A stretch of DNA of 30,891 nucleotides. Source: a virus. Below the pieces are notes generated by a model. That model worked only from the letters and a program-made list of their open reading frames with translations, did no database searches and was not told the origin of the DNA. Made by a program: the position numbers and the translations under genes. The DNA lies in IMG/VR virus record IMGVR_UViG_3300009537_000109, positions 1-30,891 of that record. One strand, 5' to 3'. Positions 14,582 through 23,443 of this stretch are shown here, in pieces (within the stretch, counting starts at the first letter, position 1; each line of letters opens with the position of its first letter).

Positions 14582-16275
14582 TGGCGTCGCTGATTGCGCC
14601 GCTTTGCTCGGGCTTCGCGTCCGCACCGTCAGGCAGCGCACTGATCTATCGCCGCGGAACCACCGTCGCGTCGACGCTGGTCTATTCTGATCCCGATGTC
14701 ACCACAACCGTAACAACGCATACGCTGGACTCCTACGGCGCCGTTACTCGGTATGTTGCGGAATCCGTTGATATCGTATTGCGAGACGCGAGCGGGGCGA
14801 CGGTCAAGTCATTCACATGGGATGATCACGCCGCAGTCGTAGAGGTACGTAATACGGGCTTCACCGGCACGCTGGCCGGCGGGGGCCAGGGGGCGGGCGG
14901 GCGGACAAACGTTGACACTGCACTAAGCAGCTTCTACACCAGCACCGGCGCACTTGACGGAAAGGCACTGGTCAACGGCGAGACGGTCACGATCCAGGCC
15001 GCGCTAGCGGGCCAGCTCTACAACGTGAAGCACTTCGGCGCTACGGGGGACGGTTCGACCGATGATACGACGGCAATTCAAGATTGCATCGACAAGGTAA
15101 AAGCAGATGGAGGGGGATGGGTATTTTTCCCAAAGGGGACCTACAAGATCACGGCTGCGCTAAGCATTGATGCGGCTGGTGTAAATGTCTGTGGCTCGGG
15201 GCGCGGTGTTGCGGTTATCAAGAACTTTGCCACCGCAGACAATGCAATAACCGTCAACCTTGGCTCGGCGGTCGATTCAAAGATTACAGTCTGCGATATC
15301 TCTATAACCTGCAATACTACTTCCAATTCGGCCGGCATCACGATTGTCAACGGTGATCGGACCGTCATCAAGCGATGCAACGTAGCACTGCACCGCCGGG
15401 GAATTGATGTCAGTGCGATAGCTGCTGGAAAAGTGGAAGACTGTATAGTCGAGTCTACTGATGACAATACGGCGGCGATCGGGATTAAGGGCGGCGCCAG
15501 GTCGCGCATTGTTGATTGCGAGGTTATTAGCGGGACCGTCAACGGCACCGGGATTTCAATGGGTGGTAACGACGCGGAGGTTAGAGGCTGCTATACTAGT
15601 AAGTTTGTCACCGGCGTATCGCTAGGAGGCAATCGATCGCGGGCAATTCGATGTTGGGCCACTGCTGCGACAACCGGCTTCGGGCTTGCGGCGTCTAACA
15701 CGGAAGTAAGCGAGTGTCACTCCAGCGCCAACACAGATGGTTACGTCGTGTCGGCCAATAAGGATTCATGCCGCGTTTCGTGCTGCGACGCCGCCGACAA
15801 TACGGGCACGGCTATAACCGTGCCATCTACCGCAACGCTGTTTCATGAATTCGGAAACAACTGGACAGGCACCGTCACCAATACGGCAAGCACGCCGCTT
15901 TCGCTGCCCTTTCGTTTGAACGAATACCGCCCGGCCGCCGGTACCACCAATACCGAGACGTTTACTCCGCTCGTCACTGAGGGCAGGTACATGCAGGTCA
16001 TCGGACAGACTCATTCCGCCGGAAACGTGAGTCTTACCATCAATGCCACCGATACGGCGACGCTCGCCAAGGGTGACATGATGATATTGGTGATCTACAA
16101 AACCGGCGCCAATGCAATCAATCCTCTGACATGGAATGCGCAATATACCGAGGAAGATGGCGGTGTTTTAACAACGCCAACGTCCGTCAACAGTCAAATC
16201 GCAGTAACGCTGTTCTTCCGCTGGAATGGAACCGCATGGAGGCGCGCTCTCGTGAGCGTGGCGACGGCGCTTTAA
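14581..16275 (+). CDS. Tailspike with pectate-lyase-type beta-helix
   Basis: This 564-residue protein starts at ATG 14581, sharing one base with the previous stop (TAATG). Residues 1-145 form a head-binding or particle-binding domain rich in strands (LIYRRGTTVASTLVYSD, YVAESVDIVLRDASG). At about 146 the hallmark of the pectate lyase 3 / tailspike family appears (NVKHFGATGDGSTDD, AIQDCIDKV, GWVFFPKGTYKI), followed by about 15 beta-helix rungs with Cys- and Asn-rich turns to about residue 420. A C-terminal beta-sandwich of about 110 residues probably trimerises or binds glycan. It probably recognises or cleaves host surface polysaccharide. Confidence 0.85.
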   Translation: MASLIAPLCSGFASAPSGSALIYRRGTTVASTLVYSDPDVTTTVTTHTLDSYGAVTRYVAESVDIVLRDASGATVKSFTWDDHAAVVEVRNTGFTGTLAGGGQGAGGRTNVDTALSSFYTSTGALDGKALVNGETVTIQAALAGQLYNVKHFGATGDGSTDDTTAIQDCIDKVKADGGGWVFFPKGTYKITAALSIDAAGVNVCGSGRGVAVIKNFATADNAITVNLGSAVDSKITVCDISITCNTTSNSAGITIVNGDRTVIKRCNVALHRRGIDVSAIAAGKVEDCIVESTDDNTAAIGIKGGARSRIVDCEVISGTVNGTGISMGGNDAEVRGCYTSKFVTGVSLGGNRSRAIRCWATAATTGFGLAASNTEVSECHSSANTDGYVVSANKDSCRVSCCDAADNTGTAITVPSTATLFHEFGNNWTGTVTNTASTPLSLPFRLNEYRPAAGTTNTETFTPLVTEGRYMQVIGQTHSAGNVSLTINATDTATLAKGDMMILVIYKTGANAINPLTWNAQYTEEDGGVLTTPTSVNSQIAVTLFFRWNGTAWRRALVSVATAL

Positions 16276-17696
16276 TGCCAACGGCGCCGATCATATTTGG
16301 CGATGTTCAGGAATCCGGCGATCAGCAGCTTGCCGGGGCATCTCCACTAGCCGTCAACGTGCTGACCGACGGTAAGGGCGCGGTTCGTCGTCGTCCTGGA
16401 ATCTCAGCCTGGAGCGGCTTTCCGTCCACCGCACCGGAGGCGACTGATATCGAAGGCATTCACGCTTTCGAGGGTGATATCTATTACGTCACTGATACCC
16501 GCAAGGTCTATAAGATCGACCCTTCCCTTGCCGTGTCCACGGCGCTTAGCACTGCCGCCTTGAGCACGCGGCTTTCTGGATCAGGTCGCCCCACATTCGC
16601 CGCTTCTAAATTTCGACTCGTCATCGCGGGTGGCCTGGAACCCCAGAAAGTAGAGCCGGGCGCCACCGCTGCCGCGCGTCTCGGCGGCTCTCCGCCCTAT
16701 TCAAATCAGGTTGCCGCACTGAGCGCCAGGCTCTTTTCTGATGACAGGACATCCTCGGCGACCATCGGTCAGATTCGTTTTTCTGAAACCGGCACCGCCG
16801 GAGAGGAAACATGGGACGCGCTAAACTATGCCGAGGCAGAGGGAAGGCCGGATGGTGTAATAACTCTTCGGGAGAATGGTAATGAGCTGTGGGCATTCGG
16901 GGACAATACGCTGCAGATATTCAGCGCTGATCCCGTTGCGGTCATAGCACCCGGCCGCACACAGAACATTGGATGTGCAGCCGCATCATCGGTCATTTTG
17001 TTTGATGAGTCTTTCGCGTGGCTGGACAATCACCGGCGTTTTGTCGTTTCCGACGGGCGCGGGTATCAGGAGATCAGTGCGCCCATTGCAGGCACCATTG
17101 ACGCCATCGCCACGGCATCGGACTGCTTTGGATTTCGGGTAGACATCGATCAGTTTGATTGCCTGGTCTGGGTGTTTCCAACCGATGGTCGAGCGTTTTG
17201 CTATGCGGGCGGGGGCTGGTCGCAGTGGCAGGGATGGACAAATAACCAGGGCTACACGACGTTTCCCGCCAAATCGCACTATTTCTTTGATGCCAGCAAC
17301 CTGCACTTAGTTGGGCTGGCCAGTGGCAAGATCGCAAAGATCGATGTGGGCGCTACTGATGACATGGGCGACCTGCTTAAAGCCGAGGTGCGAACCGGCT
17401 TTGTCAATCGCGGGACCGACGCATGGAAGGATTGCCATGCCGTCCGCCTGATATGCAAACGCGGTGCTACAGCCATAACAGCGCCAATAATGCGACTCTC
17501 CTGGAGAGATGACCTTGGAGACTTTTGCAGCCCCATTAACGTATCCCTTGGAACGTCTGGACAATATGTTCATACGGAGGAGCTGCGCGGACTCGGAACG
17601 TATCGCAGCCGGCAATGGAAGGTTGAAATGACAGACGCTGCGGATTGGATATTGGCTCGCGTCGAAGAGGATTATGCGATTTCGGAGGGTAACTAA
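16275..17696 (+). CDS. Tail hub / DNA stabilisation protein, P22 gp10-like
   Basis: The open frame extends upstream to 16131, but ATG 16275 shares its first base with the tailspike stop (TAATG) and gives 473 residues starting MPTAPIIFGD. The body is a series of beta-propeller-like blades (IEGIHAFEGDIYYVTDTRKV, FRLVIAGGLEPQKV, GNELWAFGDNTLQIFSADP, FAWLDNHRRFVVSDGRGYQE, WVFPTDGRAFCYAGGGWSQW). This matches P22 gp10, which forms the hexameric ring below gp4 and holds the tailspikes. The length fits. Being next to the tailspike agrees with their physical contact. Confidence 0.8.
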   Translation: MPTAPIIFGDVQESGDQQLAGASPLAVNVLTDGKGAVRRRPGISAWSGFPSTAPEATDIEGIHAFEGDIYYVTDTRKVYKIDPSLAVSTALSTAALSTRLSGSGRPTFAASKFRLVIAGGLEPQKVEPGATAAARLGGSPPYSNQVAALSARLFSDDRTSSATIGQIRFSETGTAGEETWDALNYAEAEGRPDGVITLRENGNELWAFGDNTLQIFSADPVAVIAPGRTQNIGCAAASSVILFDESFAWLDNHRRFVVSDGRGYQEISAPIAGTIDAIATASDCFGFRVDIDQFDCLVWVFPTDGRAFCYAGGGWSQWQGWTNNQGYTTFPAKSHYFFDASNLHLVGLASGKIAKIDVGATDDMGDLLKAEVRTGFVNRGTDAWKDCHAVRLICKRGATAITAPIMRLSWRDDLGDFCSPINVSLGTSGQYVHTEELRGLGTYRSRQWKVEMTDAADWILARVEEDYAISEGN

Positions 17697-17698
17697 AT

Positions 17699-18070
17699 AT
17701 GGCCAGTGAATATTTTGCGCCCGTAGGAACTGGGGCACTCACGGGCGCGGGCACCGGCGCGGCTATCGGCAGCGTTGTTCCTGGCGTTGGCACGGCAGTT
17801 GGAGCTGGCCTGGGCGCCGTTATCGGCGGGCTTGGAGGGTATTTCACTGCCAAGGGCAATAAGGCGGCCAGCGGCGCCCTGGCGCAGTCTCGCGTCGATC
17901 TGCAAGCGCTCGCTCGCAGTCAACATGCCCAGCGCATGCGGGACCTGCAGCGCACCATGTCTTACTTTCAGCCAATTAACGACCGGCTGGCCAGGCTCTA
18001 TGGACAGGGGGCCGTGCCGCAGCCGCAGCAATTCTTTACACCTCCTCCGCTGCCGCCGGGGAGGCGCTGA
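17699..18070 (+). CDS. Glycine-zipper protein, candidate ejection pore component
   Basis: This 123-residue protein starts at ATG 17699 after GAGGG. Residues about 11-47 are an extended Gly/Ala zipper (GALTGAGTGAAIGSV, then GVGTAVGAGLGAVIGGLGG) of the sort that packs tightly in membranes. A basic helical region follows, and the tail ends in a Pro-rich stretch (FFTPPPLPPGRR). In a short-tailed phage a glycine-zipper protein beside the tail hub may be carried in the virion and enter the host envelope with the DNA. The last stop overlaps the next ATG (TGATGG). Confidence 0.65.
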   Translation: MASEYFAPVGTGALTGAGTGAAIGSVVPGVGTAVGAGLGAVIGGLGGYFTAKGNKAASGALAQSRVDLQALARSQHAQRMRDLQRTMSYFQPINDRLARLYGQGAVPQPQQFFTPPPLPPGRR

Positions 18071-19680
18071 TGGCGATAAACCTTAACACCGGGGCTGCTC
18101 CGGCACCGATCAATCCGGCAACGGGTAAGCCATATACTTACGTGGACCCGAAAACCGGCAAGGGCTACGTAATGGGAACTAATCCACAACCTCCGGTTAA
18201 CGTGGGCGGACCCCGGGGCGTGCCGCGCCCGAGTACTCCTGGATCTGGTCCTGCTCCAATAGCTGGTCCCGCGACCGCCGGCGCCGGGTCTCCCGATGGG
18301 CTCCTGAATGTACCAGGCACAGGCGAAAAGTGGTACGAGCAGAATAAGGGGCGTTTCGGACCAAGGCCAACGCGCGCATCGACCTACTGGGAAGGAATTC
18401 AGGGCTATTTTAATGAACCTCGCGACCTGAAACGCCGCGCGCCGCAGGGCACGCAATCAGCGTGGGGAGCGTCATTCCCGCAACTTAGCAACACTGGCGC
18501 GGGCGTTACTGGAGCGCGCCGGGCGTCCGATACGATGCAACGGGGTCCGGGTGCCGCCGAAAACAACTACTTCAACGCGCAGAGAAACCTGGCAGGCATC
18601 GACTACGGCAACCGCGCGATTACCGATGTCACCCAGCGCCTGGCCGGCGCCGGTAACACTCTTGACTATTTCAGGAGCGATCCCTTCCAGGGGACGATCA
18701 GAGACAATCCGGTCGACCAGGAATACGGCTATTTCTCGGAGGGGCTGCGTGGTCCTAGTTATTCCGAGCAGATTTACGAGACTGGCGCGGGCGGGTTGAT
18801 TGATCCCTATGCCCGAGCGCAAGAAAAGCAAACTCGCCAGATTCGGAACGCCGCGGCCGCGCGTGGGATGTTTAACACTGGAGCGTCGATGCGTCTCGAA
18901 GAGGAGCTCGCGGCAGACATCGGAGCGGCCGAGGCACGAGATCGCATCGCACTGGCCGATCAGGCCGATAGGCAACGCCTCGCCCGCACGGGGGCCGCTC
19001 AATCATTCATTGGCTCAGTTGCCGGCGAAGGACGAGCTCGCGCCGGGCTAGGACTGGAAGGTGCAAGGGCGTCCGACGAGTCGGAGCGACAAAATGCGCT
19101 TGCCGCGCTGCAGGCGTATCAACTGGCCAGCCAGGAGGGGCTGGGGAAGGTTGGGCTAGAAACATCGGCGGCCCAGATTGCCCAGCAGAATGAAATTGAT
19201 CGGCTGTTCAAGAGCGGCCAGCTTGGTCTGGACGCCGATCGGGGCGACCTGGCGCGCATCGATACGATGTTCCGGGGAGCGGGCCAGCTCGATGAGCGCG
19301 AGCGCTTGGCCGACTTGGAGGAAACCGACAGGCGTCGCGAACAAACCGAGCGGTTCCGCACGGGAGCTGATATCGGACTAAGTATTGATAAGGATGAACA
19401 GGAGCGCCTGCTTAATGAGGCGACCGCCGCATATCATCAGCAAAGTGTGTTTCAGGACCGTGAGCGGGGTGGGTTACAGGACATTCTTACCGCGATGCGA
19501 CCCCAGATTGATGCGGTTATGGCGGGACTGGACACGGCCAGCCGGGAGCAGTTGCAGATTAAACTGATGGAAATTCAGGCGTTAGTTTCAAGCGGCGCGT
19601 TGACGCAGATGCAGGCCAATCAGCAGATCGAAACTATCCTGACATCGTTCGCAACAATGATAAGGGCCAGGGGCGCGTGA
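18070..19680 (+). CDS. Probable internal virion / DNA-ejection protein
   Basis: This 536-residue protein starts at ATG 18070. The first 170 residues are Pro/Gly-rich and probably disordered (PVNVGGPRGVPRPSTPGSGP). From about 225 (EQIYETGAGGLIDPYARAQE) the rest is almost wholly helical and rich in Ala, Arg, Glu and Gln, with RNAAAARGMFNTGASMRLEE, a block frequent in tail-associated and ejection proteins of short-tailed phages. It is one of three consecutive large helical genes after the gp10-like gene, the position of P22 gp7/gp20/gp16. No lytic-transglycosylase motif is seen. The GTG of the next gene overlaps its stop. Confidence 0.65.
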   Translation: MAINLNTGAAPAPINPATGKPYTYVDPKTGKGYVMGTNPQPPVNVGGPRGVPRPSTPGSGPAPIAGPATAGAGSPDGLLNVPGTGEKWYEQNKGRFGPRPTRASTYWEGIQGYFNEPRDLKRRAPQGTQSAWGASFPQLSNTGAGVTGARRASDTMQRGPGAAENNYFNAQRNLAGIDYGNRAITDVTQRLAGAGNTLDYFRSDPFQGTIRDNPVDQEYGYFSEGLRGPSYSEQIYETGAGGLIDPYARAQEKQTRQIRNAAAARGMFNTGASMRLEEELAADIGAAEARDRIALADQADRQRLARTGAAQSFIGSVAGEGRARAGLGLEGARASDESERQNALAALQAYQLASQEGLGKVGLETSAAQIAQQNEIDRLFKSGQLGLDADRGDLARIDTMFRGAGQLDERERLADLEETDRRREQTERFRTGADIGLSIDKDEQERLLNEATAAYHQQSVFQDRERGGLQDILTAMRPQIDAVMAGLDTASREQLQIKLMEIQALVSSGALTQMQANQQIETILTSFATMIRARGA

Positions 19681-21038
19681 TCGACTACAGCGCATATTTC
19701 CAGCCAACGCCCCAAGGCGGGACGACCCGAGGGCTTACGACCCTGGGAGACGCGCTCGATGCGGTAATGATGCGTCGGCATGACATGGCAAAGCAGCAGG
19801 CGGCGAATGCTGCACGGCTGGAAGAACAGCGATTGCAGGGCGAAACCACACTGGCAGTCAACGCTGCCAATGCTGCCAGGGCACAGGCCGAGGCCAATAG
19901 GCGCGCTGAAGAAGCGAAGGAGAAGGCCGCGCGAGAATCTCTACCTGGTGTGTACGATGCCATTGAAGGCGGTAACGTTCTCAGGGCAGAAGGGCTAGCA
20001 AGCGCTGCCGGGATAGGACTAGGGCGCGTGCCGCGTGTGCCGGAGCCGGTTGGTGCCATTCCGGAGCCTACCGCTGAGTTTGGCACGCCGGATTATGCAA
20101 GTCAGGCAAATCAGCAGGACATGGAGCAACTACGCCGTGAAGAGAATCGCGGCGAGGCGGCGCGATGGGCTGATGTGCGAGATCCGATGTTTGCGATCAC
20201 CCTGCCAAGTGGAAGGAGAGTGACTTATGGCCGTGGGGCCGCGCGAGAAGCGGCGGCGGCGCAAGCCAGGGATATAGCATCGGATTGGGGTCGGGAATTT
20301 CAGGACGAGGCGAAAACGTCACCGCATGCGCAGAAGGCATACGACTACACCCTGCGCGCTGGACAAAGCGGCCAGCATGGCAAGGCCGATCTGACGAAGA
20401 TATTTAACGAACGACGGCAGTTTCTGGAGGGGGAGGAGGGGAGAAGCTCGCGGTACACGCCCCCCGGCGACAGCGGTCCGGTTGAAGACCGACTAGAGCG
20501 CCGCCTTGATATATCAACCGCAGCCGAGGCGCGCGGGTTGCTTTCGGCTATTCAGACTAAGGCGGATTACACGAATCAACTAAATTCCTATCGCGCGTCC
20601 GAAGCTATGCTTGCGGACCTGAAGTCAGATAACCCGGCTTCACAGCGAGCCGCGCTCGGCGTGTGGGCAAAGGAGAAAAGCGGACCCGGCGCTGTTCAGC
20701 AGACAGAGCGAAATGAGTTTGTCAACGTCATCGGCGGCTATGGCGAACAGTTCAAGAAATCAGCCATGGCCTGGCTTGCCGGCGGCAAGGTACCCGAGGG
20801 TCAGCTGAAATATTTTACCGATGCCATCGAGCAGATCGAATCGAAGCGTAAGCAACGCATATTGAAGTCTATTCAAAGGCAGGTTAGGGGTGCGTTTTCC
20901 AAGCACCCTGTACCCGCCATGAGAGACTATGCGGACTGGGCAATAAGTCAGATCGAACTGGGCGAAGATGAAGATGAAGCGGCGGCGTCGCTAGAGCGCG
21001 CCAGGGAGTTGCGGACGAAGAGGGCCGGTGCTCCATGA
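19677..21038 (+). CDS. Probable internal virion protein, coiled coil
   Basis: This is a 453-residue, GTG-started protein overlapping the previous stop by four bases. Residues about 36-87 form a strongly predicted coiled coil rich in Ala, Arg and Glu (AANAARLEEQRLQGETTLAV). The rest is helical with disordered Pro/Gly links, and the C-terminus is helical and charged (GEDEDEAAASLERARELRTK). By order and composition it is the second of the presumed ejection proteins. No catalytic motif is recognised. The following leftward gene breaks the rightward series. Confidence 0.6.
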   Translation: MIDYSAYFQPTPQGGTTRGLTTLGDALDAVMMRRHDMAKQQAANAARLEEQRLQGETTLAVNAANAARAQAEANRRAEEAKEKAARESLPGVYDAIEGGNVLRAEGLASAAGIGLGRVPRVPEPVGAIPEPTAEFGTPDYASQANQQDMEQLRREENRGEAARWADVRDPMFAITLPSGRRVTYGRGAAREAAAAQARDIASDWGREFQDEAKTSPHAQKAYDYTLRAGQSGQHGKADLTKIFNERRQFLEGEEGRSSRYTPPGDSGPVEDRLERRLDISTAAEARGLLSAIQTKADYTNQLNSYRASEAMLADLKSDNPASQRAALGVWAKEKSGPGAVQQTERNEFVNVIGGYGEQFKKSAMAWLAGGKVPEGQLKYFTDAIEQIESKRKQRILKSIQRQVRGAFSKHPVPAMRDYADWAISQIELGEDEDEAAASLERARELRTKRAGAP

Positions 21039-21042
21039 TCGT

Positions 21043-21252
21043 TCAGAACATCGGGTGCTCCCACGCCCACCGCGCAATACTAATCGCAAGCCAGGCCGCT
21101 GCAGCCGAGCATGTAACCACCATCACTGTTCCGGCGATGTACCACATCGGGCCTAGTTCACATGGCGCCTTCTTGGCATCTATCAGTGCCTGGACAGCGC
21201 CCATTAGATTAGCGTGCTCTTCATCGTCTACGGACAATCGCATGCTTCCCAT
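21043..21252 (-). CDS. Leftward small membrane protein, moron-like
   Basis: This 69-residue leftward protein starts at ATG 21252 (an internal ATG lies at 21243). A polar N-terminal half (MRLSVDDEEHANLMGAVQAL) precedes one strong membrane segment at about 40-61 (YIAGTVMVVTCSAAAAWLAI) and a short basic/aromatic tail ending in Met-Phe. It is the only leftward gene in about 28 kb of rightward genes. It lies between two presumed ejection-protein genes and stops five bases from the upstream rightward stop. I could not find a convincing promoter. The function is unknown, and superinfection exclusion or envelope modification would be typical of such inserts. Confidence 0.6.
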   Translation of the reverse strand: MGSMRLSVDDEEHANLMGAVQALIDAKKAPCELGPMWYIAGTVMVVTCSAAAAWLAISIARWAWEHPMF

Positions 21253-21268
21253 AGTGTCACATCCCGAA

Positions 21269-21286
21269 ACGGGGGGAAAGCCCCGT
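21269..21286. repeat. Short GC hairpin between divergent genes
   Basis: ACGGGG (21269-21274) and CCCCGT (21281-21286) pair around GGAAAG. It sits between the start of the leftward membrane gene and the start of the next rightward gene. There is no T-run on either side. It could be a weak terminator or a leader structure. Confidence 0.35.
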
Positions 21287-21305
21287 CAATGCGTTAGGGT
21301 GGTGT

Positions 21306-23024
21306 ATGGGCGCGCGTGACGAAGCAATAGCTCTATGGACCGAGTTTCTTAGCGATCCAGAGCATCGGCAACAGGCCGAGGTTGAGCTGCGCGCACTAGG
21401 TGCAAACGTGCCCAGGGCAGAGACGCCCGAGCCGTCCGCGTGGGAAAAAATCAAAGGTGGAGCCGAGAGTGCGACGCGCACCGTTGGCGGTTTCATGGAG
21501 GGCGTTAATCGCAAGGCCAGCATGGGCGCTATTCCGGCCATCGAGCGCGCGCTGGGCGTGCGTAAGTACAGTGAAGCGCTGGCTGCGGAGTCTCCGACTG
21601 CGAATGCGCTGGGCGAGGGGACGGGGTTGGGGCTCGCCGCTATCGCCACCAGGGGGGGGTCGCTCGCCGCCCCCGCGATTACGACCGCGCCCAAGATACT
21701 GCCGCAACTCTTCGCCTCTCCAGCCGGCGTCACCCAAAGGGCCGTGGACATGGCGGTACACAAAATGGCTCCGTGGCTCGCCAAGAAACTCGCCACGTCC
21801 GCGCCCGCGCGTGTCACAAGCGCCGCACTGACGAACGTAGGCGCGGGAGCGGCCACCGAGGGCATCGAAGCCCGCCTTATGGATCAACCGGTAGGCCCCG
21901 CTATGAAACGCGGGGCGACATGGGGCGGCTTGCTCGGCGGCGGCTCCTCTGCCGCAGGCGAATTGATGGAGGCTGTCGGCGGGCCAGTGGCGCGTAGTAT
22001 TCGCGGCTCCAACACGCCCACCGGGGAAGATATTAGGGTTCTTGAAGAAGTGGGCGCATCGCCGTCTCCGTTGCCCTTCCGGCCGGTGAGTAACGCGCCA
22101 TCAAAGCGTTTAGGCGTTCGCCCAACCTCGCGCGGGAGGGGCCGCGTCGCCGAAGAGGGGGCGCGACAACTCGAAGATGAGCTAATTATACGCGAACGCA
22201 TCAACAGCCAGCGCTTGCGCGAAGAGCTGCCGCGCGCCATCGAAAGACAAGGCGATCGGTTAGTCGACATGGATCCGCTAATCGCCCACGTTGACGCCGA
22301 GCTGGCCAGCCCCCGCAACCAAGCGCTTCCCAGCGTGATCAGTGGATTAACCCGTGTCCGCGATATGTTGACCAGTGGGCCGCGCAGCGCCGCCAGTCTC
22401 AACGCGATCCGGGATGCGATGGATGACATCAGCAAGATCGCTGCCGCCGGCACCGATATAAACATTAAAAACCTGCCGTTTCAGCGCCTTGCCAACGAGA
22501 TGCGCGCCACCGTGCGCAGCGAAGCTCCCGCAATTGGGCTCGCGAATCGTCGCTATTCAGCGGTCAGGGCTAAATCCGACCTGATGCGCGAACGGATGAA
22601 ATCTCCGGCAGACGAGGAAAACTTGGCAATGCAGATCGCTGGCTTGGGAGAAGAGGGCTCGAAGGTATCGGGCCGGAATGAGCCGCGCATGGAAGAGTTG
22701 CGGCGGCAGTTCCCGACTTCAGAGCGATTAAGAGCGGCGGACGTAAGCGCGGCATTTGACCGACCGCGGGCGCTACTTGCCGAGGAACGATTACAATTAA
22801 AGCGCCTTCCGCGCATTGGCGGCGGGGGCGGAGACGCGCTGAACTTCGCCGAGCCGCTTGTAGCTCGCGGCGTGTATCCCGCTGCAAGGGAGATGGAATT
22901 TGGAGGCGGTGTGCTTCGCGGCGTGTATCCCACCGCAGAGGGTGCGAGCGTCACGAGAAACCTACCGTGGTTCCTGTTCGCCGACCCGCTGGATGCACTA
23001 ACCTTTGGGCGTAAGGAGAAATGA
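21306..23024 (+). CDS. Large internal virion / ejection protein
   Basis: This 572-residue protein starts at ATG 21306 with AGGG upstream. The N-terminus is a helical repeat-like segment (ALWTEFLSDPEHRQQAEVEL). Residues about 90-230 hold several Ala/Gly-rich hydrophobic stretches (LGEGTGLGLAAIATRGGSLA, MKRGATWGGLLGGGSSAAGE) that could insert in membranes. The second half is helical and highly charged. A short repeat near the C-terminus (GVYPAAREMEFGGG, GVYPTAEG) is duplicated at DNA level. Membrane-inserting Gly/Ala segments plus a long helical body fit the third ejection protein. No peptidoglycan hydrolase motif is visible. Confidence 0.6.
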   Translation: MGARDEAIALWTEFLSDPEHRQQAEVELRALGANVPRAETPEPSAWEKIKGGAESATRTVGGFMEGVNRKASMGAIPAIERALGVRKYSEALAAESPTANALGEGTGLGLAAIATRGGSLAAPAITTAPKILPQLFASPAGVTQRAVDMAVHKMAPWLAKKLATSAPARVTSAALTNVGAGAATEGIEARLMDQPVGPAMKRGATWGGLLGGGSSAAGELMEAVGGPVARSIRGSNTPTGEDIRVLEEVGASPSPLPFRPVSNAPSKRLGVRPTSRGRGRVAEEGARQLEDELIIRERINSQRLREELPRAIERQGDRLVDMDPLIAHVDAELASPRNQALPSVISGLTRVRDMLTSGPRSAASLNAIRDAMDDISKIAAAGTDINIKNLPFQRLANEMRATVRSEAPAIGLANRRYSAVRAKSDLMRERMKSPADEENLAMQIAGLGEEGSKVSGRNEPRMEELRRQFPTSERLRAADVSAAFDRPRALLAEERLQLKRLPRIGGGGGDALNFAEPLVARGVYPAAREMEFGGGVLRGVYPTAEGASVTRNLPWFLFADPLDALTFGRKEK

Positions 23025-23443
23025 AAATGATCGGACCTACTCAAGAATCTATTCGCTGCGCGCCGCCCTCTGCTCCAGCATCCGGAGCTGCGGTTAACCT
23101 GTTCCATTCTATCAATGCGTTCGGCGCCAAGCAGATGCGAACCCTTGGCGTGGACATGATCGAGGTGACTTTTCTGAACATCAGTCACGCATCCGGCACC
23201 AGCGGCTTCAAAGCATATACGTCTACCGACGGATCCACCTGGGTTGAAAACGACATGAAGGACGACGGAGGCACGGCAACCATGCCCGTTACCGTCGGCG
23301 CCACGGAAGACCCAAAGACATTCCGATTCGTCACCTCTCCATTCGACGACTTCAAACTCGAATATACCAACAGCGCCGCCACGCTGACCGCCTGGAGTAT
23401 CACGGTTGTAGCCCACACCTATGCGTTGGCGGTGCAACGGTGA
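23021..23443 (+). CDS. Small beta-rich virion protein
   Basis: This 140-residue protein starts at ATG 23021, overlapping the previous TGA; a second in-frame ATG is at 23027. After a short polar start it reads as a beta-sandwich (VNLFHSINAFGAKQMRTLGV, MIEVTFLNISHASG, GFKAYTSTDGSTWVENDMKD, TFRFVTSPFDDFKLEYTNSA). The TSTDGSTW turn recalls carbohydrate-binding or fibre-tip modules. It overlaps the following tail-fibre gene by four bases (GTGA), so it is probably a fibre partner or adhesin. The family is not recognised. Confidence 0.65.
   Translation: MKMIGPTQESIRCAPPSAPASGAAVNLFHSINAFGAKQMRTLGVDMIEVTFLNISHASGTSGFKAYTSTDGSTWVENDMKDDGGTATMPVTVGATEDPKTFRFVTSPFDDFKLEYTNSAATLTAWSITVVAHTYALAVQR

Noticed and set aside
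16131-16274. Upstream extension of the gp10-like gene inside the tailspike
   Set aside because: ATG 16275 shares a base with the tailspike stop, as is usual in this genome, and the extension is low-quality basic sequence in another frame of the spike gene.
21035-21319. Rightward 94-codon frame starting by ATGA overlap with the ejection-protein gene
   Set aside because: It overlaps the leftward membrane gene; its product is Ser/Ala/Cys-rich without coherent domains. The leftward product has a textbook membrane segment, and the next gene would overlap the end of this one.
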